DNA of 64,000 nt. It comes from Rhopalosiphum padi (taxonomy: Eukaryota > Arthropoda > Insecta > Hemiptera > Aphididae). This document shows positions 29,101 through 41,100 of this stretch, in pieces (the stretch's first letter is position 1; each line of letters opens with the position of its first letter). Made by a program: the position numbers and the translations under genes. The stretch spans positions 57,573,858 to 57,637,857 of the forward strand of contig NC_083598.1 of NCBI RefSeq assembly GCF_020882245.1, read 5' to 3'. The notes under the pieces were generated by a model. The model had not been told where the DNA came from, searched no databases, and saw only the letters and a list, made by a program, of their open reading frames with translations.

Positions 29101-32100
29101 GTGCTAATATAATAGTATTTACCAATACGAATTTGTATTTACGAGAAATCAACTAAAACCAATATCATTAAAGTTGCATTAAAATAAAAATACCACCAGA
29201 CATCACAACCATGATTTATGTATTAGCTAGTACGCAACGGTTAACAATAACAGAAAAACACTACTTACACGTCGTAGATACGGAACACAACGGACCAGCT
29301 AAACATTTATTTTCCATAATAGTTTAAAATAGACGTTTGTATTATATGAATACACAGAGAGCTGGCGCATTATATTGAATAGAATTTGAAGGGCACTTGA
29401 ACTCCACCGCATTTATTGAAATTCTAGAGTGTTCTGCACGCAGAGTAAAACCGTATGTGTACAGACAAATTTACTGTTTCATGTTTTAGACGTGTAGAGA
29501 AATTTCGAACAAGTATCAAACGGAGTGATGTCTACGCCTTAAGTACACATACATGCACACATAAACCAGCGCAACTTGAAAACTAGGCAGCATATAATAT
29601 GTTACCGAACTCGGTTAACTGTAATAAGTTCAAAAAAGCATAAATATCGATGATAATGGGAATTAGTCCAGTCGTAACGTTACGTTGTAAACAATATGTA
29701 TTCCGTTTGAGAACGGTTAAATATTTATGCTGTAAGAGTGAATATTTTTTTAAAATAACTATCAACTTACGCCGGTGTCGTACTTGAACGCAAAAATATT
29801 ATAATATACAAACTACTAACTAGGTACTATATTGTTTTAACCCGTCGACGATTCGATATTCTTAAAGGTAATTAAACGATTATTATTGTTATTATTATTA
29901 TACGAGCACGTAATAATATTATGATGAAAAAACACGGAAGGTTAAGCCAGGCTTTGTATATTATAATGATGCAGATAATTATTGCTACTCAGGTTAGATT
30001 AAAAATAAATTTACTTTATTTGTTTCTTTACAATATCGCAGTAGTCTACGCAGAAAACGCACGTGTAAACTTTAATTTCTAGTTGTTTTTCTCTGTGGTC
30101 TATGGGTTAAGGACCACTTACATCTTAATTCTAAGGTATCTTTATATTTTAAATATCGAGATCGAAATAGCTGAGAAGTAGAAACTTTTCTAGATTATAC
30201 ACACATAATTTAATATTATATAGTGTACTTCAAAATACCTGTCACGCTATGCGCGCCTGATTTGCACATTCCGTATAAATCTACGATAAATTATGATGAT
30301 GTCAAATTGATAATTTATTATTTTTTAACATCCGAAAATGTAAAACTGCTGTTAGTGCACAATATAATGTTCAGCGTGTGACCTTCTGGAATTTGCAAGT
30401 GTGTTGTTCGTGATTATTAGGTATACTGACTTTATTGATATACTTATATATATAAATATAAAGTGCCTTCAAAAGCTTAATGAAAATATTAAAGTGTGTT
30501 TTGTATTAAACAATATTTAATATTCCCGAAATAATATGTATTATAACTGTTAATATCCATGTATAGTATAAAACTTTATGGTTTTTACAATTAAATGTTA
30601 ATTTAACTGATACAAATTCAATTTTCACATCAAAATTGTATTTTTTTAAAACTTTTATAACTAAATATGTATTTTTATTCAAATGCTTCAAGTTAACTTT
30701 TTCCAGCATTACATGATTTTGTTTAATACTATGTATGTTACCAATCAATTTCGTTTTATTTAGATTCATATTGCTATTCATATTTTCGTGGGATTTTGTT
30801 ATTTTTCTTTTTTATTCGTATTTGCCGAATCGTTGATAAATCGCAATTTATCAGATTAAAATTTACCTTTAACAATATTGCTCTTAAGTAGAAACATATT
30901 TTGTTAGTCGAATTAAAAACGAGTAATGAAATATAAATAATAATTTACCAGAAACGCGAACACATATAACGTATGTGTTATTTATTATTTATATACATAT
31001 AGGTACCTCCTATATACATTTCTATAATTTTCGATAATATATTATGGTGGCCAAATAGTATTCGTGTATAATAATGCATTTCTATATTGTTCACATATTT
31101 TGATTAATGGATTGTGGTTAAATAATGATTGAATTAAATTTTTGATCCACGAGTTGTGCAATTCTTTTATATGTATTGCATATATTATTGTTTCAATTCG
31201 CTTTTATTTAAATCACGTATAAAATCAAAAATAAAATTACTTCCCTGCACACATTTTTTTTTTTTTTTTATTGAAAATAATAACGGATCCCAGGATTCTA
31301 TGAGGAGGTAAACAATAATATTTGATTTATGCTTGCTAGGAAAAGTTAAAAGTCACGTATTAATAATTATAAATATAACTTTCGATTTAGTTCAGTATTA
31401 TTTTGTTTCATATAATTTCGTTTTCCTTTAAATACGATACACTTTTTTGCGTTTTCATATTACAATAATATATTATAAACGGCCTTACATAATATTATAC
31501 TAGTGATGACCATTTGTCGCAAATTATGTCGTCTTAATAATAATAATGATATATTTTATGACGATATTTCGTACTACAAGAAAACGTATTAATGTCCATT
31601 TATACTAGAAGAGATGCAGAAGTAAAACCCTTTAATTTCTCTTTTTATTTTAATTGTATAATATAATTTGTTCTAGACAAATCTTAAATATACGAGTAAA
31701 ATATAATATAATAATATAGAGCAGAAAAATATTAATTTTATATAGTACAACCATAGGTTACAATTACTTAGGTACTTGTACTCGAAAACCGGGACACACG
31801 GTGATAGTATTAAACGTGATTGTTATTACAATTTATATATAATTATAAATATATTTTTTTCATACACTACACTTATTTTAGCATACACATTATAAATACC
31901 TTATAAGTTTTAACTACCATTAAAAAGAAACATGTGAAGTTTATACATTAATTAAATATAGATACACTGTTAGTATCATATTGTATTTCATCGTATTGTC
32001 GGCTGTATAGCCATGTTACGGTGCGTCGTGACTGTACACGCATCGGGGCCATTTTATAATATATTATCTTAACTTCGTATACAAGATTTTCTTTAACGCT

Positions 32101-35100
32101 CTGACTTCACACACAAGTTTTTTTTTAACACCGTAATTCCGCACACAATGTGTATATTATATACACATAATAGGTATATTTTATTGTATATTAATTAATT
32201 TATTGTTTAAATAAATATATGATACTAAAGTTAAATAAAAAAAAATTAAATAATAAGGTAATATCGAAAACGAGCAAAACAGTCTAATTTATACGATCTA
32301 TCATTAATATTTATATATATATATATTATTGTGTAAGATAAATCTAAGTAGCATGAAAAAAAAATAATAATAAAAACAATTTACAACAAACATCGTCGTT
32401 GACAGTATAAAATTAAATATAATATAATTATACCTATAATATAAATTAAAATTAAATTTAATTAAATGAAGCTAAACTTTTTACAAAAATATACTTAATG
32501 ATTTAGTTGACGTTCTATAATTCTCATTTTTTATTTATAAATTGTATACATATTATATATATTTTGTTGTATTATAATCATCCTACTTTAATTATTATTA
32601 GCAGAATTAATGTGTATGTAAGGAACCCTTCTGCATAATGAAAACTGCACTATTTTAATGTATTGAAGTAAATAAATTACCAAATTTGGCAAGAAAAAAC
32701 TCACAGTAAGTCGTTTGTTGTTCTCTCCAATGTTGCTTCTTTTTGGCTCAAATAATGAGTGAAAAAATTGTATACATCTTATGTATGTTTCGTCTAAGTA
32801 AGTGATATTTTTTTTTAACTCAAGCATCCTCGAGTTGGTGATTTTTAAAGTGATTTTCAAAACACAGTTCAAATTCATTGGGATATAGAACCAAATAAGA
32901 CCAAATAGTCCAAGCCATTTTCATTGTTTTTATATTCTTGAACAAGACTAACTGCTGGTTTTCGTCTCCAACAATTAACAAATATTAAATAATAATAATA
33001 ATAATAACTTATAAGTTATATAAATATATTATCTATACATACCATGATCGATTAGAATGAAAACGTCATCCAATTCCAATATCTAAACTAGGAAATATAT
33101 CGCTAACGTTTGAATTAGTTACCGTTTCGAAATCGATCACCAGTGTATTTTGCTGCCAACATTTGTTTAACGATTGACACTTTTCATGAAGTATTTCCCA
33201 GATGTCTGCTCATGTATCTTTAATTTTATTTGGAAGTAAACAGAACAAAAATGGTGCAAATACTCCTTTGATTGCGATAAACGTGAATACTGAATAACTG
33301 GTAAAACAATTTCGTACAGTATTTTAATGTACCATCGACGTATAAGGTTTGAGTATCACGCGAAAATATAGTTGTATGATCTAATGATTCTAATGGGTCA
33401 TTCGTCGTGATAACATATTTGTCTTTAACTGTTATATCGGCTTAGTATATTACATAATATATTCATGTACTTCAGAAATTAGTTTTAGAAGCTTTGGTTA
33501 ATTTTGTATGCGTTCACGATAAATGCTATCTCTAATTAATTTTGTGTCTTTAAATGTTAAAGTCGATGCTGCTACTACATCAGGAGCTATTTCAAGTTGT
33601 ATTAACTTGGAAGGACGATCAGAAATATAATTATATCCCTTTCGTTTTAACTCGTAACTAATATTTTGTCAAACAATAATATTGGTGTCGAAATTGTGAA
33701 TGTACTCGTATACCTGATTCTTGCGAAAAAATTATAAAAACACTTAAATACTTAAATAAAACTCAATTAAATATATATGTTATTATTTAATAATTTCAAA
33801 GTATAATATTTTAAGTGACTAGCATATTGGTTATAACAATATTATAATTTATATCAGTTCTATGGCATTTTGATTTTTGGTATTTAAAATATATTTAGAA
33901 TACGAAACTCACACGCACGTCTATAAGTTATTTGACCTTCATTGTTAATACGTTTGAGTTCTCGTCAAATAAGGTAATAGTATTAGTATTTCAAATGTCA
34001 ACATATTGAATATTTGTATAATATTGGTATTGAAGCTTATATTTAATTTTAGACTAATAATGCGGGAATACGTACTAATATAACAAAGCGAGCGTAATTG
34101 TGTGTTCTTATTTTCTCTTTACATAATATTTATTATAACTAAAATTTATAGTTAAATACAAATAAAGAAAAAATAATGTATCACACTGAATGGTGGGGAT
34201 GAACGAATTAATTTTGTTCAACCGTTCGTGTAAATTTCCGGGAGAATGTGCAGTTGTTGCGTATATAAACTTTAAGTGTGTAAACCCAATGCAATTGGTT
34301 GTACAAAGTTTCACGAGCATTTCATTCGACATTGAGCTGCCCCGCACGTTCAACATTAGCCGATTATACAAAGTCTTAATTGTGTTCAAAGTTACGTATA
34401 CAATTGAGTTAAGACACCGAGTAAAAATAGCTTTTTTTCACAGCAGACGGCTTAATATAGCCATGTGTATTTTTACATTGCATAGGTACATTTTTATTAA
34501 AAAAAAAAAAACAATTGCAAATAAAGATTTAAATAAACAATTTGCCTAATTCAAAACAATAGATATTCTTTTAAAGTCTATAATTCAATATTGTTGGCGC
34601 CGCGTCCGATCCTACTTTTGGAAATTCGCGGTTATCGGACACGACTCGCGAGGTGTTGGAAACGGGAAAATGTTATCCGGTATATATATATTATAATAGC
34701 ACTTCAATATACGAGTGCATATAACACCACCAAAAATGTATATTAAATAAATAGAATATAATAATAATAATCAATGCAAACGGCTTAACAGTCTAATAAA
34801 GGTGGGCGCCCATGAAATAATAATAAAATAAATAATTTGTGTATATGACGATTACAATAAATCAAACAGTACAATTAATGAAAATACAAAAAAATAGGTT
34901 AACGATACCGACACCGCTCGAGCTCTGCCTAGTGGTCCGGAACGCTGGAACAATGATGATGATATTGAGATGCACGCGTCACACCAGGTGACGAAAAACA
35001 CCGTGTTAGATTCTGTGGCGACAACACACAGAAGAGCTCGTCTAAACACGTTGTTTTCTCGGACAGCACGTTACACGACGCACACGAATGTAATATAATA

Positions 35101-38100
35101 ATTAATTTTGGTGTATGAATACCAGCACAGCAACGCAACTATGCGTGATTTTATGGCAACAACGCACAAAAAATAAAAACCTCGTCGACCACGTGGCCGA
35201 ACAAGACGCGAAAAAGGCACAACTGCGGTGACGATACGCGATGCCACGACCGGCAAAAAAGGTATATCGACCGTTGCGGTCGACCGCTGGAAAAGAACGC
35301 GTATAAGTTCGCAAAATGCCACAACGGCTTAAAATATGTATGCAAACGCATTTACCACACACGCGGTTTGGCCGCACAACCCGGCACAAGGCGGCGAACA
35401 GACGCAACGATGCGTCAGGCCCGAACGCCAGGAAAAAAGTGTAATATCTAATATAAAGGCTGGCCGATGGCGGCACAGCTTATATAAAATTAGCACTCAC
35501 GGCTTCGGTACGATGGCGAACTTCGAAGAGGGAGGGGGGAAATTGATAAGTCGCGATAATGCGCTTTAGTAGATCCGCGTTCGAACATCCTCCCCTCGTG
35601 AGGCTTTGCATCACTTGCGTTGACGAGAGAACCGGATCGGAAGTCCAATGAAGATGGAAGTACGACGTCAATAGCTGCCGGTCTCATAACCTGTTACAAA
35701 TTGTAGTGCCAATGGCTCACATTATTTTTTTTTTTATAAGGAGAGAAAAAATCATTAAACACATATATAATAGAAAAAAAAAAAAAAAAAAAAAAACAAT
35801 CCAATGAACAGAATATGATTCAGGTAATAAATAATTGTAAAAATACAAAAAAAAAATATATTAAGGACGTATGTCCGTACAACAAAATGAAATTCGCAAA
35901 GGCACTATAAAAAATAATTAATAATTTTGTAAAAGTGAAATAAACATAATTTATAAATTTATAATTAAACAATCATTTTACTAGTCGTAAGACGATATCA
36001 AAATAATGTACACAATTATGGACACAAAACAATAGTGCCGCTTGAACAAAATAATATAAATTACAAAATAATAATAATAATACCGATCAAATTATATTTC
36101 GGCTTTATACATGAGGACTCCCCCCGTTCCAACACCCAACCAGTAGCGACATGTCTATACATAGTTAAATAACGTGCAATACAATAAAATAATTAACAGG
36201 TGGTTGGGTTGGTGAGCCAGACGCGTCGTGTCAAGGAGCACAGTGCTTATAGGTGACACAAAAGGACGCGACAATGATAGTAAATCATTTTCAAATTATT
36301 GGTGGGTAATAATGCCACCATGGACATATTACATCACTCCTTACCTTTCGACGGACAATTATTAGCCGCAATTCGTACATATGTAACGGGTCTGCCCCCT
36401 GTCCCGATGACGATGCGGAACGCATCGTGGTACTGACACACGGATTGGTGGAGCACAACAATCGGTGCAATCGGTGACCGAAATGCTGTGAGACGCAAGA
36501 GATCGACGTTACGTAAATGGTACGTTCGCGCTTAGACCGGGCTAAGCGCCGCGGTCGACCGCCTCCGTCAAAAACTATATACGGAAACAAATTACTTGGA
36601 GGTAATATATACGATACCCAAGCTTCGCAAATGACAACAAGGACCGACGGGTCACAGTTATGTCGACCACGAGTGGCACTCTTACGACGCCTATGAACCA
36701 CAGTATGCAACATGTGGTCAATATTACAAGTACGCGTAGACAATTGGTTGGTCATATCAACAATACGCGTGATACACGACGACAGAAATTTGGATAAATC
36801 ACATAAGGATAGCGACGGAGATGAGTCGTCCCATTCCAACGGATCGCCGTTCGCTCCATGTGTGTTACACCAGTATAAGAGGAGTCGGGCTGGAATAATC
36901 GGCATTATGCCACGCAACGCCCTATCGACGTTCGATGATTTAATATACTGTCCAAAGAAACCGGTCATTAACAATGTGCGGATCTGATACCCGCGATTGA
37001 ACATATATTTTTTAAACGATTTGTGAAGGCCTATTACCCAAACCACGATACTTGTCACGTCTGCCCATTGACGTAATGACGACGGCGATCCCATCACGTA
37101 TTGAAGACGGCGACGCGCAGGTAAATAATATATCGATAACGACGGATACGCATCGCGATAGCGTTCCGGATTTTGTACGCACATTGTAGGCCTACGGAAT
37201 ACCACGGGGTGGAGTGGGAACACAGGCGGCGGCGGCGGCGCGACTACGCGCTTTAACACGGCCGAACCTTTAACAAAGTTCAATGACCACTTATGAGCTC
37301 CATTGGCAGCGCGGACTGCACAGATAATATCGGGGGGGAGGAGCGGCCCGTTTCTAAACAAATCATAAATACACGGCCTTACGAAATTCGGCGATCTCAT
37401 TACAGGCCCGAGCGTAAAAACCAACTTGGCCAATGGTGACCTGAACGTCAACAAATTACAATCTAACATATCATAATCACGATTCAACAATGGTGTGGCG
37501 GTTGGGCGGGACACGACTGAATTTATATCGGACGCAGACGGACGGGTCGGTAACACTTCCGAAAAATGTCCACTCGGAAAACTAATACATTGGCCGCGGA
37601 CAGTCTTCGACGTTCGCGGAATTGACTCAAAAGTCGTCGGATGTGCTTTAATAATACGCTCCGTGCCCATATGACATATTTGTGTCCAAACGGTTTTGGA
37701 CATGTCGACAAGTTTGCGCATGGTAGAATGTAAGTCTAACGAATACTCGTCCACCCTGTTAAGCTCAAACAAACAGTTTAATACGACCAGATCAAAAGAC
37801 TTGAACTCGTGCCACAAAGAGTCTAGGTCAGCCACGTAAAAGGAGTACAGGGAGACTAAGCTATTGTCGGTAACGACACGTAATGCCACATCATGTGTGC
37901 TTCGAATTTGCGCAATCACAGTCGCGCGCTTTATAGTATTCAATTTTAATAATCTTGTAAAACGACGGAGACGCTCTTCATCTTCGGCCATGGTAGCGGA
38001 CCCCACCCTACGCTACTATGGAAGACTACAACCGAATGAATTCTTACGAATTAAATCACAACACGGTATAAACAACCGGAGTGAACGGACAATACCCAAA

Positions 38101-41100
38101 ATGTTGTATAAAATATTTCACAGCGACCGGCGCGAATAATAAATAATAATAATGATATATCGGCGATATCACTTCAACGACAGGCGCAAATTACGTAGTA
38201 TACCTACGACGTTAGTGCAATTGATATATCGGAGATATCAATGTCGCAACCGACACGACTAATTAAGTGTAGTTTAGATATATCGACGATATCAAAACTG
38301 ACGGCTATCGCGTATACGCATTAACTTATTGAATATATCGACGATATCCAGGTGATGCGTAGAATTACCTCTAACGTTAATCTACAGTACAGCTGATAGC
38401 AAACACCACGACCAACGCGCGGTTAACTTAATGTTAATAAACGCCTATATCAGCCATATACTACTATCTGCACTATGCGCGCATCACACATTAACTTAAT
38501 TTAATTTAACAGTACCTAAATAGTACTAATAATAATAATCACCCACGGGGAAGGCCGGTCAACTAATACACACGTATAGACAATAAATGTCAACGTCCGG
38601 GGAACACCCAAGCACTGTACTTAGCACCAAAATACCAAGGCAAAACACGAACCAACACACCGCTACCGAACCCCCCACTGAGGTCGGAACCACGCTCTGC
38701 TACCAAATGTTGGCGCCGCGTCCGATCCTACTTTTGGAAATTCGCGGTTATCGGACACGACTCGCGAGGTGTTGGAAACGGGAAAATGTTATCCGGTATA
38801 TATATATTATAATAGCACTTCAATATACGAGTGCATATAACACCACCAAAAATGTATATTAAATAAATAGAATATAATAATAATAATCAATGCAAACGGC
38901 TTAACAGTCTAATAAAGGTGGGCGCCCATGAAATAATAATAAAATAAATAATTTGTGTATATGACGATTACAATAAATCAAACAGTACAATTAATGAAAA
39001 TACAAAAAAATAGGTTAACGATACCGACACCGCTCGAGCTCTGCCTAGTGGTCCGGAACGCTGGAACAATGATGATGATATTGAGATGCACGCGTCACAC
39101 CAGGTGACGAAAAACACCGTGTTAGATTCTGTGGCGACAACACACAGAAGAGCTCGTCTAAACACGTTGTTTTCTCGGACAGCACGTTACACGACGCACA
39201 CGAATGTAATATAATAATTAATTTTGGTGTATGAATACCAGCACAGCAACGCAACTATGCGTGATTTTATGGCAACAACGCACAAAAAATAAAAACCTCG
39301 TCGACCACGTGGCCGAACAAGACGCGAAAAAGGCACAACTGCGGTGACGATACGCGATGCCACGACCGGCAAAAAAGGTATATCGACCGTTGCGGTCGAC
39401 CGCTGGAAAAGAACGCGTATAAGTTCGCAAAATGCCACAACGGCTTAAAATATGTATGCAAACGCATTTACCACACAAGCGGTTTGGCCGCACAACCCGG
39501 CACAAGGCGGCGAACAGACGCAACGATGCGTCAGGCCCGAACGCCAGGAAAAAAGTGTAATATCTAATATAAAGGCTGGCCGATGGCGGCACAGCTTATA
39601 TAAAATTAGCACTCACGGCTTCGGTACGATGGCGAACTTCGAAGAGGGAGGGGGGAAATTGATAAGTCGCGATAATGCGCTTTAGTAGATCCGCGTTCGA
39701 ACAAATATAAAATAATTATCATTTACAAATTAAATGCTTTTGTGTAATTTTCTAAATATATCTGAACAATCATTTAATAATTATTATTGTATTATCGATC
39801 TAATGGGCCTAATGCCAGACAATAATATTATAATAGTTTCTCGAAAATTTTACTTTAAAATTTAAATCATAAATTAGCATTGTAATCGCTAGGGTCTTAT
39901 TGAACACAGATTAAGTAAACATAACTCATTGAACTTTAACACAGAATGTTATTTTAGTCACTAAAAACGCGGAATCTACTCGAATTTTTTAATAAAAATA
40001 CTACAACACAAAACTTTTAAACTTAAAATAATTCCCACATATAATATATAATATGTTATTATAAGTTTGTTTTTGAATCGTGGCAACTGGCAACAAAATC
40101 ACTTACAATTTACGAGGTAGATTTCTAGAACATTATACCTAAACTGTCATTTATAATTTATATTCACTATTATTATCTTGTAACATGGCCAGGACCGCAG
40201 AAAATACAAGGGAACGCGTATACCTGCTGCTCTGTTTTCATACCCATACCTCTTTACCAATCCTACCTCCCGTGTTTATTACGATACATATAATATATCA
40301 TTGCATTTTTCACCATAAATTGTCGTTTAAAGTTGAAAAGGTTATACTGGCCAATTAAAATTTATTACAACGTTAGGCACAATATGGGTAAATATTATAC
40401 GAGAATAATAACAATAAGGATAGTACAAAAATATATTATATTGATTCTTGAACAATAATTAAGCCATCAATACCTAATTATTAATATAATATGAAAAACT
40501 GGTCTTAACGATTTTATATTATATTAAATCACATATTGTATGTCATACAAACTTGGCCTTTGTGTTATTCGCTATTCTCTCGTCTTTGGCGGAAAGCATT
40601 GGCATAACCATATTAATGAATGTATTCAGTCCACAGTTTATTGTAATTTTTTTTTTTCTATAAATAGTATCGGATGATAGAATTTATGTTTTTTTCTTGG
40701 TTCACAACAATGTAGTGTTTGCTTATTATCATCAGACATCCCACAGAATAATGTTATGCGTACATCAAAGAGAATCGTTGAGAGATCATTAAAAACCACA
40801 TTTCGAACAATTTCGGATAATCTGTATTTTATCTGCACTCAAATAGTTTTAAAAATACATTATTAGCATAGCATAATGGAAAATAAAAAAATGGCGTGGG
40901 TACCTAGACGATTTTTTCTATAGCTTAGCGACATATTTTGTTTTTTTTTTTTAGTATTTTTGTATTAATATTAATTGCTAACACTAATCTACTATTGAGG
41001 CTTTTAATTTTTAGTAATATATTTTGATTACCGCGGTGATAATCTCGAAATGCAATTTAAAACTAATAATAATGATGCGTATAATATATTGCAAAATGCC

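Larger units (their letters stand above)
34592..39703 (-). mobile_element. complete young LTR retrotransposon, apparently non-autonomous (gag-like ORF only)
   Basis: Two 996-bp direct repeats (34592-35587 and 38708-39703, offset 4116) begin TGTTGG and end CGAACA. They flank a 3120-bp interior. The element sits between 5-bp direct repeats AATAT (34587-34591 and 39704-39708), the mark of an integrase-made insertion. Orientation is - strand: a tRNA primer site adjoins the LTR at 38708 and a purine tract adjoins the LTR at 35587, each on the correct side. The one large ORF (36291-37991) is on the same strand. I recognise no protease, RT, RNase H or integrase motif, so enzymes must come from a related full element. 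It lies antisense within beat intron 3. Composition is clearly richer in G+C than the surrounding intron. The gag start resembles the BEL/Pao type, but class assignment is tentative. Confidence 0.95.

Noticed and set aside
36712..36987. + strand ORF of 91 codons
   Set aside because: Lies antisense inside the gag-like ORF; no domain.
34592..39703. The ~1-kb direct repeats as a segmental duplication with duplicated small genes
   Set aside because: TG..CA ends, exact AATAT target duplications, primer site and purine tract prove LTRs. The paired small ORFs (for example 35102-35476 and 39218-39592) are the same LTR sequence seen twice.
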